Assembly (NCBI GenBank): GCA_900316005.1
Contig: ONBH01000001.1
Location: 124,001 to 188,000 of the forward strand
Length of the DNA stretch: 64,000 nt
Direction: 5' to 3'
Origin: an uncultured Bacteroidales bacterium
GTDB taxonomy: Bacteria; Bacteroidota; Bacteroidia; Bacteroidales; Paludibacteraceae
A model generated the notes under the pieces. It made no database searches, had not been told where the DNA came from, and saw only the letters and a program-made list of their open reading frames with translations. Shown here in pieces: positions 1 through 6,479 of this stretch. Position 1 is the first letter of the stretch. Each line of letters begins with the position of its first letter. Made by a program: the position numbers and the translations under genes.

Positions 1-273
1 CCAATAAGCACAAACGGTTAGAACCACATAACCAATGCTGTTGAAAACATATGCATAACTTACCTCTACTCGGCTGAGCACAACTATCCACAGCAAGATA
101 CTTCCTAAGAAGCAAAACATAGCTCCCCATAACCATAGGTTAGTTATCATCGAACCTATATGAGATAGCATATTCTGCAAACCAACCTCTCCTTCAACCA
201 ACATACCCTTTCGCATAAGCAATTGAGCAGCGCAGTTGAGTAATACACTCAATAATATCAATACTATATTCAT
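1..273 (-). CDS. Small EamA/SMR-like membrane transporter, 3' end cut by the window edge
   Basis: An open frame starts with ATG at 273 and runs off the left edge after 91 codons. The protein opens with a hydrophobic helix followed by a CAAQLLMRKG stretch, has a second helix around residues 47-65 and an AYVFNSIGYV stretch near the edge. This is the pattern of small four-helix EamA/SMR proteins such as the ArnE-type flippases of undecaprenyl-linked sugars. Its ATG overlaps the stop of the HAD phosphatase gene by four bases, so the two are translationally coupled and belong to the UbiA operon. The likely role is moving a polyprenyl-phosphate sugar across the inner membrane. The substrate is inferred from context; the family assignment rests on about two thirds of the protein. 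Confidence 0.6.
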   Translation of the reverse strand, partial: MNIVLILLSVLLNCAAQLLMRKGMLVEGEVGLQNMLSHIGSMITNLWLWGAMFCFLGSILLWIVVLSRVEVSYAYVFNSIGYVVLTVCAYW

Positions 274-872
274 TGTTCAAATTGTTTGTAATATCTCTCG
301 TTTGCAAATTCCAATAATTCTTTATCTCCTCGGCTGTCACCATAAGCAATAATATATGGTTCAACGATTTTATTTTCTACTATCCATTTCTTCAAGCGCT
401 CTACTTTCTCTTTCCCGTAGCAATTATTCGTTGCAAACTTGCCTGTCAGTATACCATTTTGTATCTCGGCTTGTGTTCCCAATAGACCATCTGCTTGTAA
501 GGCAAATGCAAATGGTTGTACCCAAGTCTCAATACTTGCCGATAAAATAACCACCTTATCTCTTTTTTGCTTATGCTCGTTTATTGCTTTTAAGGCATCG
601 GTGAGCAATAGTTTTTCCGCTTTGGTTTCATAAAATTTCTCCCCGAACTCATTAAACTTCTCTATGCTCATTCCTTTGAACAACCACGAGAATACGCGTT
701 CTTTCGTTTTGCTATTATCATATAAGTGCAGTTTCATTAGCACAAGCCAAGGCAGATGCACAAACATTCCCCAATAGAGCGCTGCACTACCTTTCGCAAA
801 ACGGATAAACTCTATCAGCGTATCCTTGCGCGTAATCGTGCCATCAAAATCAAAAACCGCTACTCGTGTCAT
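270..872 (-). CDS. HAD-superfamily (IB type) phosphatase
   Basis: A 200-residue protein of the phosphoserine-phosphatase-like HAD family. The nucleophile motif DFDGT lies at residues 8-12, the serine motif is in LSASIETW, and the acidic motif is YGDSRGD near the C-terminus. An upstream ATG at 917 would add 15 residues lying inside ubiA; I chose the ATG at 872 because it places the catalytic motif at the usual distance from the N-terminus and overlaps the ubiA stop by four bases. Set between a UbiA phosphoribosyl-type transferase and a small flippase-like protein, it may dephosphorylate polyprenyl-phosphoryl-phosphoribose. The family is clear; the substrate is inferred from neighbours. Confidence 0.8.
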   Translation of the reverse strand: MTRVAVFDFDGTITRKDTLIEFIRFAKGSAALYWGMFVHLPWLVLMKLHLYDNSKTKERVFSWLFKGMSIEKFNEFGEKFYETKAEKLLLTDALKAINEHKQKRDKVVILSASIETWVQPFAFALQADGLLGTQAEIQNGILTGKFATNNCYGKEKVERLKKWIVENKIVEPYIIAYGDSRGDKELLEFANERYYKQFEQ

Positions 873-1762
873 ACATACAATATGATTGCAAATGCGATTA
901 ACCAACCGGCTATACACAGCAGAATAAACCGATCTTTCAACAATATCTTCGTCGGACTACCACTCCTTATATCCACAATCGTGATTTGCAAATAGCGGAT
1001 TATTCCTGCCAGCACAAAAATGGAGGTTAGATACAGATACTCACTACCTACTCGCGCTATTACACTATCCGAGATCGTGTACATGATATAGCACACCATT
1101 GTCAGCGTTGCCACAATCGTTAATGCTTGGTTCATAAAGGCTGTATTATATCTGTCTATTCCCTTGCGGCGTGTTGTTCCTGTCGCCTCCCACTCGACTA
1201 CATCATCTCTTCGTTTAGCAAATGCTAAGAACAAAGCCAACAGGAATGTCATCAATACAATCCAGGTGGAAATATAGATGTGTGCATTGACTCCACCTGC
1301 AAATACTCGCAGCACAAATCCGATTGCTATAATAAACACATCCAATATCGGAATCTGTTTCAACTTAGTCGAATAAGCGAGATTCATCACCACGTAGGAT
1401 AATATGATCATCCAAAGGTAGGTGCAATTATCCAGCGCGAATATGTCCATCAATAGCAATCCTGCTGAAATCATCCAACATAGCGCAGTAATCACATACC
1501 CCTGTGCCACCGATATAGCACCCGATGCAATGGGTCGCTTGCATTTCTTCGGATGTAATCTGTCTGCTTCTACATCATAGATATCATTGAAGCAATAGAT
1601 GCTACTTGCGGCAAAATTGAACGCAAAGAATGCCACCAAACTCGGTTGCCAGTAACTCCATTCTAACAAATGCCGATCAAAGAACAACGGAAGAAAGACG
1701 AACATATTTTTCATCCATTGCTCAATGCGCATTAGGCGTAATATTTGAATTATTCGATTCAT
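869..1762 (-). CDS. UbiA-family prenyltransferase, decaprenyl-phosphate phosphoribosyltransferase-like
   Basis: A 297-residue polytopic membrane protein with the UbiA metal-binding motif (ND at 59-60, then D63 and D67 in NDIYDVEADR) followed by KKCKRPIASG. That combination is typical of the branch that moves phosphoribose from PRPP to a polyprenyl phosphate (DPPR synthase, known from mycobacterial arabinan synthesis), rather than of quinone or heme enzymes. A KRRDD stretch in the second half also fits that branch. It heads a three-gene unit with a HAD phosphatase and a small EamA-like transporter, which together could make and flip a lipid-linked pentofuranose. A different UbiA member, MenA-like, lies at 28418-29308. 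Confidence 0.75.
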   Translation of the reverse strand: MNRIIQILRLMRIEQWMKNMFVFLPLFFDRHLLEWSYWQPSLVAFFAFNFAASSIYCFNDIYDVEADRLHPKKCKRPIASGAISVAQGYVITALCWMISAGLLLMDIFALDNCTYLWMIILSYVVMNLAYSTKLKQIPILDVFIIAIGFVLRVFAGGVNAHIYISTWIVLMTFLLALFLAFAKRRDDVVEWEATGTTRRKGIDRYNTAFMNQALTIVATLTMVCYIMYTISDSVIARVGSEYLYLTSIFVLAGIIRYLQITIVDIRSGSPTKILLKDRFILLCIAGWLIAFAIILYV

Positions 1763-1797
1763 AAGTCAATAGTATCAATCCTACCAAACGTAAAAAT

Positions 1798-1846
1798 CCC
1801 CGTCATGACATATCTGGCTGTTTGCCAAATCCTTGTCAAGACGGGG
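1798..1846 (-). terminator. Long stem-loop followed by a short U run
   Basis: CCCCGTC (1798-1804) pairs with GACGGGG (1840-1846), and TGACA/TGTCA extends the stem past one A/A mismatch. On the minus strand the stem is followed by ATTTTTA. It lies 36 bases before the ubiA start, so it either ends transcripts reading out of the RNA at 1869-2173 or acts as a leader attenuator for the ubiA operon. Confidence 0.55.
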
Positions 1847-1868
1847 AAAACTAAAGTTTCTGCTGTCT

Positions 1869-1901
1869 AAAAAACGCGGATTCCTTTTTTTGCTTATCCG
1901 C
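1869..1901 (-). terminator. Intrinsic terminator of the structured RNA
   Basis: On the minus strand the stem ATCCGC (1896-1901) pairs with GCGGAT (1876-1881) around an A-rich loop and is followed by GTTTTTTAG. This is a standard Rho-independent terminator layout. Confidence 0.6.
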
Positions 1902-2173
1902 TGATAGAGGTCCTAGGAAAACCCGATAATACGGACAAGCAATGCAGAAACCCACGCTGTGTATAGATGAGCGCACACACGCGTACTTTAATAGCTACGC
2001 GTGGGCGTAATATACACCCATGAGCATCTACTGCGACTTGTTTTCGATATTATCGAGACTGCTTTGAAATTTCCTAGGTTTCTATCAGTCAAAAACAAGC
2101 GTTAGTAAACGCCATTCAATATGTCTGCTCCCTCACCCTGTGACATCCATGCAGACACCCCAGCGTGAGTTTG
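1869..2173 (-). ncRNA. Structured RNA of about 305 nt, family not recognised
   Basis: A strong promoter on the minus strand (2180-2211) and a terminator hairpin (1869-1901) delimit a region with no credible reading frame. It folds with many helices: 2161-2170 with 1950-1959 (10 pairs), 2070-2078 plus 2081-2088 with 1901-1908 plus 1912-1920 (17 pairs), and hairpins at 1978-2003 and 2003-2019. The first two helices cross, so the RNA would contain a pseudoknot. I looked for the hallmarks of tmRNA (T-loop and CCA end), RNase P RNA and SRP RNA and did not find them. It could be an independent small RNA or a long leader of the ubiA operon. Confidence 0.6.
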
Positions 2174-2179
2174 CGGTTG

Positions 2180-2211
2180 CAAAGGTACTGCTTTTTTTTG
2201 ATATATGCAAA
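2180..2211 (-). promoter_or_regulatory. Bacteroidota promoter of the structured RNA
   Basis: Read on the minus strand, TTTGC at 2211-2207 and TACCTTTG at 2187-2180 fit the -33/-7 consensus of the Bacteroidota housekeeping sigma factor, with the common ATATATCAAAAAAAAGCAG spacer. Start of transcription is expected near 2173. Confidence 0.75.
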
Positions 2212-2381
2212 TAAAATCACAGAAATTTATGTAAATCAGCGATTTTTTGATCGCTGTAAGAATAAATGCTGTTTTTCAGGGAAGCGGCGGATTCTATCCG
2301 CTAAAAATGAACATAGCGACAAATGGTAGGTAAAAAACGAGGTACACAACACGCAAATCTCAGGGAAACGAAGGCCATCGA

Positions 2382-2436
2382 TTACGTGTCGACTACGTGT
2401 CGTTTACGTCTCGTTTACGTGTCGTTTACGTGTTTT
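2382..2436. repeat. Five tandem 11-bp units (TTACGTGTCGT)
   Basis: Five consecutive 11-base units begin at 2382, 2393, 2404, 2415 and 2426 and differ at one or a few positions. They lie about 170 bases upstream of the minus-strand promoter at 2180-2211. The period is close to one helical turn, and TCG occupies positions 8-10 of most units, as in the arrays near 12.0 and 46.8 kb. Two small hairpins (2236-2255 and 2287-2301) lie between this array and the promoter; I see nothing else in the interval. Confidence 0.7.
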
Positions 2437-2469
2437 ACTCGGAAATTGCTCGAAAAATAGGGGCACGAC

Positions 2470-2507
2470 AAAAAGCGGTAAACCGCTAATTGGATTTACC
2501 GCTTTTT
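2470..2507. terminator. Symmetric terminator hairpin after the abiE remnant
   Basis: AAAAAGCGGTAAA (2470-2482) pairs with TTTACCGCTTTTT (2495-2507). The A/T flanks give a U run on either strand, so it can work in both directions. It ends the minus-strand abiE remnant, whose stop codon is at 2538. Confidence 0.75.
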
Positions 2508-2537
2508 GGGGGAAATGGCCTATAGGTCAATATTATT

Positions 2538-2819
2538 TTAATCTTTCTTTGCCGCTATCAATGGGAACGCTGCAAATAAATCTAAGCCACTCGCTGTCTC
2601 TGTTATTAACTCTTTCCGTGCAAAATTCTTAGACTTATTATCTAACAATACTTCGCCAAGACCCTGCATTAAAACTCTTGGGCTAAAGTTACGTACTTTT
2701 TCGGCGCATTCTTGTGCATACTCACTGACCGATTTTTGAGTACGAATGCGTATGATTTCTTCATTGATCTCTACGCGATGTTGCAAGAAGAACCACACAT
2801 CGTATATATCGGTGTTTAT
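2538..2819 (-). pseudogene. C-terminal remnant of an AbiEii-type nucleotidyltransferase toxin
   Basis: The frame reads INTDIYDVWFFLQ and then an alpha-helical tail, matching the C-terminal part of AbiEii toxins, which usually carry a DIYDLxFL motif there. About 90 residues remain of a protein normally near 250-300, and the N-terminal nucleotidyltransferase domain is absent. No ATG precedes the conserved part in this frame; GTG at 2798 is the only nearby alternative start. The remnant begins exactly at the stop of the antitoxin gene, as if a deletion removed the first two thirds of the toxin. It is unlikely to be active. Confidence 0.6.
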
Positions 2820-3382
2820 TAATGTCCATTTAGTAGCGCCTCCACTCGCTTGATTAATATCGGGGAATTATATACCGGCAAGATCTGACGAATTAATCCA
2901 TGATTGAGAGGATGGAGATTGTCAAAATAGCACTGCCCGCCACTGAGATAGACCATATCCAGGAAAGCACGTTCGGGAGTAGCTATAGCGATATTATCAC
3001 GTTGCTCAATACCCAGCATGTTTGCCCAAATCATCTTATTCATTTGGCGGAAAGAATAATTTTTGCCATCCACCTCTATTGTGCGCGATTGATAACTGAT
3101 ACAGGTTATTTCCGAACTGTACTGAAAGGTCACACCGGTACGCGCCAATACATACTCCAACGAGATATACGATGGTTTTAATAATGCACATGCCATCTCC
3201 TGTTCGTCGTATTTCGGTTTCGTGTAAATTCCTCTGCGCGGATTGCACAAAGCTCCCGTAGCGGCATAGTATTGCAATGACCGACGAAGAGATTGTCTAT
3301 CTCTATCCTCGCAAACCATTGCTAACCATTGCGGTGTAAAAACAGTCCTCGAACTCGATAATATAGTAGTCAAGACATTCAT
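2819..3382 (-). CDS. AbiEi-like antitoxin / transcriptional regulator
   Basis: A 187-residue protein with an N-terminal winged-helix region (SSRTVFTPQWLA, then a helix rich in Arg) and the YISLEYVLARTG segment usual in AbiEi antitoxins of type IV toxin-antitoxin systems. I chose ATG 3382 over the ATG at 3466 because the promoter at 3423-3454 lies inside the longer version. The cognate toxin is reduced to its C-terminus (2538-2819), so this looks like an orphan antitoxin that may still repress its own promoter or neutralise a related toxin elsewhere. An AbiEi-like regulator with another role is possible. Confidence 0.7.
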   Translation of the reverse strand: MNVLTTILSSSRTVFTPQWLAMVCEDRDRQSLRRSLQYYAATGALCNPRRGIYTKPKYDEQEMACALLKPSYISLEYVLARTGVTFQYSSEITCISYQSRTIEVDGKNYSFRQMNKMIWANMLGIEQRDNIAIATPERAFLDMVYLSGGQCYFDNLHPLNHGLIRQILPVYNSPILIKRVEALLNGH

Positions 3383-3422
3383 AAACAAGCTGTATATACA
3401 TTTTTTTTGTACTTTCAGCGTG

Positions 3423-3454
3423 CAAATATACTGCTTTTTTTTGAAATATACAAA
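3423..3454 (-). promoter_or_regulatory. Promoter of the AbiEi-like gene
   Basis: Minus strand: TTTG at 3454-3451 and TATATTTG at 3430-3423 with the usual spacing. The predicted start near 3416 leaves a leader of about 34 bases before ATG 3382. Confidence 0.7.
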
Positions 3455-3493
3455 TTTTAGCCGCAAAAAATGCGGTTTATTTGCATTTTTTAA

Positions 3494-6400
3494 TCAGTAC
3501 TCGGGTGGTTTGCGGCCGCAGTTGTTAAAGAATGGACAGAAGGAGTCGCATTTGCCAACAGGAACGAGTTCGTACACCGTATCAGAGAACATGGTGCTGA
3601 GTTGATTTTTGAGGCGCTCGATGAACGTATTACACAGGGCGGCAAAATCCAATGAGGACTCTTTTTCCTTATGCACAGGGTGGCATACGCTCTCGGGATC
3701 GCGCGGGAAATAGATATAGGGAGCGATGATAGTTCTTATCTCGGCTGAAGCCTCGAACGATCGGCTAAAGCCGTACGATAGTTGACAGTTGACAGTTCTT
3801 ATCTCGGCTGAAGCCTCGAACGATCGGCTAAAGCCGTACGATAGTTGACAGTTGACAGTTGACTGTTGACTGTTGAGGTGAGAACACCAGGCCGCGGTGT
3901 AAATGAGGGTTTGAAGCCAGTGACCGGGTTTGGTATTAGGCTTGAAATATTCATCGGGCGAGGCGGGGATGGTAAGTTTATTGTCATCGGCAGCGCCGGT
4001 CTTATAGTCCACGATACGGGTGATGCCGGAACAGGTATCCACACGGTCGATACGCCCGCCGAGATTGAGTCTCTCTACCCCATCCTCCCCTGGGATATCG
4101 ATGTGGAATGATACATAGCGTTCCTGCTCGATGATGGTCAAACCTGCTTCTGCCAAACGCGCATCCTGCTGCATGATATTCCGTACGGCAGCCAATATAT
4201 TCGGGTTCTCCATCTCATGTTGGGAACGGATATAGTGATCTGTATCCCCGCCATAATGCCGTTTGAACTCATCATTCATAGCAAGATACGTAACATCAAG
4301 CAAATCGGACAATTGTTCGTCGGTCACGGAGTTCAGAAGTTCAGCCGTAATTTTAAGCGGCGATTGCTGCGTGATTTTACGGTCATCATTGAGTTTCTCG
4401 TACACCAACTGAATGAGGTTGTGGACAAATGAACCGTATTCGGCACGTGTGAACGTTCCGGCGGTTTTAGGCGGTGTATCGAGGCCCCTGATATAACGAT
4501 AGTAAAACTTCCTGGGGCAAGTGAGATACGCATCAATCGCGGAGGGCGAAAGCAGGAGTCGTTTGTCATCATCGTGGCAGAGGAAACCATCATTATCGCG
4601 ATGAAAGAGAGAACGGAAGGTGGGTTTGGGGCCCTCGGAAAGAACAGAGTCGGTCTGTATTTCTCCGGAGGCTATGATGACGCGTTTTAAGAGCGTAAAA
4701 TCAGGCGAAGCCATCATCTGCATGATAAAGCGCGAGGGAGATTTACGATTATACTTGCTCTCGCTACCACAATAACAGATGGTTACCTGCTTTGGGCGGC
4801 GAAGCAGGCGAAAGAAGTTATAAGCATAGACATCGGTTGCCTCTTCGGTAGTAGGCATACCATATACCTTTCTAAGGAAGAAGGGTATGAAGGAATCCTC
4901 TTCTTTCACCTGCGGCACGACACCTTCCTCAACGCTGAGCAGCAAGAGATTATCGAAATCGAGCGTACGGGTCTCGAGCACACCCAGCACCTGTATATCG
5001 GCTATCGGTTCACCATGGAATGGCAAGGAAATCGACTGCACATAGCGTTTGACGAGCCTACGGAGCGATGCCAGCGAACGCAGGGGCATGAGCGAGGGCT
5101 CATCCAGGAGCAGGCGGAAACGATTGAGCGCCAAGAGCAGGCGATAGTATGCCTCGCGGGCGAGCAGCGTGGTCCATTCGGCAGGTTCCGTAGTTTCCGT
5201 AGTTTCCGTTGGTTCCGTAGTTTGCGTAGGTCTGGGGAGGAAATCGATGAGGCGATCTATGACAGAAGCATAGGTTTCATCGGGCTTTTTCTCGTTGCGA
5301 GGATCGGACAGAAAAGCCATCATCTCGGCAAAGATAGGGGTATGGGCTATGGGAAATCCCTTGGTGATATTGATGCGTGCAAACCGCCCGGTACCATCGT
5401 CTTCAGGCAGGGAAGCGATGACATCTTGCAGCAGCGTCTCGTCGCAGAGGACAATGGCAGTACGGTCGCCCTTATGGTGGTGCTCCATAAGCCATTGTCG
5501 CACATAACGCGCCTCAGCGTTGACGGAATCGGATGCCAACAGTTCCACTTCACGCGGCTGCCAAGCCTTAACAGGGTATTGATTGGAAGCGATGACCTTC
5601 TCGGCATTGTTCCGCACCCACTTGAAGGCTTTGGGGTTGCAGGCAAAATTAGCGGGATAATCCCAATAGAAAGTAGCCTGTTCACTTGCCTTAAGGCGCA
5701 ACATTAGTTCGCGTTCGGCGGGCACAATATAATTGAAACCGGCAAAGATAAAATGGCGTCCGCGCAGGCAGTCCTGTACACGGGGTGTATCCCAGTGCAG
5801 CAACACCTCTTTCATACGCGCACCCTCGTAGGTGCGTTCGCGTAAGGCTTCATGAAAACGGGTATAGAGCTCGGGCAGTAGTTGCCAGATTTGGTCGTAA
5901 GCCGTTCGGACAGATGCCTCGGGCAGTTGGGAAAGGACAGTATCGGCGATGAGTTCTTGCAGACGTTCGCGCACCTCGTCATCCAGTTTGAAGACCTCGA
6001 GATCGTGAGCCGAAGTGGTATGGGTGAGAAAAGGAATGGGGTCCACATCGGGGTAGCCTTTGTCGATATTCGAGAAATCGGTAATGAGGCGTCTTCCCCA
6101 AGGGAAGAAGGTTTCGAAGGGGAGTATCGGGGTGGTGAGGTCGCAGTAGATGGCATAGAGGATGGCAACGAGACGTAGTTCATCCTCACGACCCAGCGTG
6201 CTGAGTGAGTCAAAGAACTCAGAGAGTGTGGTAATCTGCGGGGCAAGGATAGGTCGGCGTATGTTGCGTTGCTCCAGTTCGGTACGAAGGAGCTCGGTAA
6301 GTTGCATGCCGGCACGACGCGTCGGGAACACGATGGTGAGGTTGCCGAGGTTGAAAGGCCCGTATTGGGTGAGTATGTCGTGGGTGAGGTTATTTAGCAT
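3494..6400 (-). CDS. addB: AddB-like subunit of the helicase-nuclease, PD-(D/E)XK nuclease
   Basis: A 968-residue protein following the AddA gene, together forming the double-strand-break end-processing complex equivalent to RecBCD. The nuclease motif is near residue 797 (GGRIDRVD, then IVDYKTG). A cysteine in LTCPRKFYYRY (about 628) and three in KCDSFCPFFNNC near the end are spaced as for the 4Fe-4S staple of AddB. The N-terminus has the IVFPTRRAG motif and no Walker A, as is usual for Bacteroidota AddB. A Thr/Glu-rich linker occupies about 390-402. A tandem 21-residue duplication at about 848-890 is encoded by a repeat that resembles the intergenic repeats of this genome. The frame stays open through it. 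Confidence 0.85.
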   Translation of the reverse strand: MLNNLTHDILTQYGPFNLGNLTIVFPTRRAGMQLTELLRTELEQRNIRRPILAPQITTLSEFFDSLSTLGREDELRLVAILYAIYCDLTTPILPFETFFPWGRRLITDFSNIDKGYPDVDPIPFLTHTTSAHDLEVFKLDDEVRERLQELIADTVLSQLPEASVRTAYDQIWQLLPELYTRFHEALRERTYEGARMKEVLLHWDTPRVQDCLRGRHFIFAGFNYIVPAERELMLRLKASEQATFYWDYPANFACNPKAFKWVRNNAEKVIASNQYPVKAWQPREVELLASDSVNAEARYVRQWLMEHHHKGDRTAIVLCDETLLQDVIASLPEDDGTGRFARINITKGFPIAHTPIFAEMMAFLSDPRNEKKPDETYASVIDRLIDFLPRPTQTTEPTETTETTEPAEWTTLLAREAYYRLLLALNRFRLLLDEPSLMPLRSLASLRRLVKRYVQSISLPFHGEPIADIQVLGVLETRTLDFDNLLLLSVEEGVVPQVKEEDSFIPFFLRKVYGMPTTEEATDVYAYNFFRLLRRPKQVTICYCGSESKYNRKSPSRFIMQMMASPDFTLLKRVIIASGEIQTDSVLSEGPKPTFRSLFHRDNDGFLCHDDDKRLLLSPSAIDAYLTCPRKFYYRYIRGLDTPPKTAGTFTRAEYGSFVHNLIQLVYEKLNDDRKITQQSPLKITAELLNSVTDEQLSDLLDVTYLAMNDEFKRHYGGDTDHYIRSQHEMENPNILAAVRNIMQQDARLAEAGLTIIEQERYVSFHIDIPGEDGVERLNLGGRIDRVDTCSGITRIVDYKTGAADDNKLTIPASPDEYFKPNTKPGHWLQTLIYTAAWCSHLNSQQSTVNCQLSYGFSRSFEASAEIRTVNCQLSYGFSRSFEASAEIRTIIAPYIYFPRDPESVCHPVHKEKESSLDFAALCNTFIERLKNQLSTMFSDTVYELVPVGKCDSFCPFFNNCGRKPPEY
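3731..3856. repeat. Two tandem copies of a 63-bp unit inside addB
   Basis: Copies at 3731-3793 and 3794-3856 are essentially identical. Each carries a palindrome-like core (TCGGCTGAAGCC ... TCGGCTAAAGCC) and ends in 7-bp steps of the GTTGACA type, which continue to about 3880. The period is 21 codons, so addB stays in frame. The 7-bp steps match the repeats found between genes elsewhere in the window. Confidence 0.9.
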
Positions 6401-6403
6401 AGT

Positions 6404-6478
6404 TGAGTGTTGAGAGTTGAGTGTTGAGTGCAGTTGAGAGTTGAAAGTTGAGTGAAGTTGACAGGTGATAATTGATAT
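6404..6478. repeat. 7-bp-step repeat between addA and addB
   Basis: A run of variants of TTGAGTG, TTGAGAG and TTGACAG fills almost the whole spacer between the addA stop and the addB start. No promoter or hairpin is evident. Confidence 0.75.
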
Positions 6479-6479
6479 T

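Noticed and set aside
1869..2173. tmRNA, RNase P RNA or SRP RNA
   Set aside because: The invariant sequences of each (tRNA-like T arm with CCA, GAGGAAAGTCC, GGAA/GAGCAG tetraloop region) were not found.
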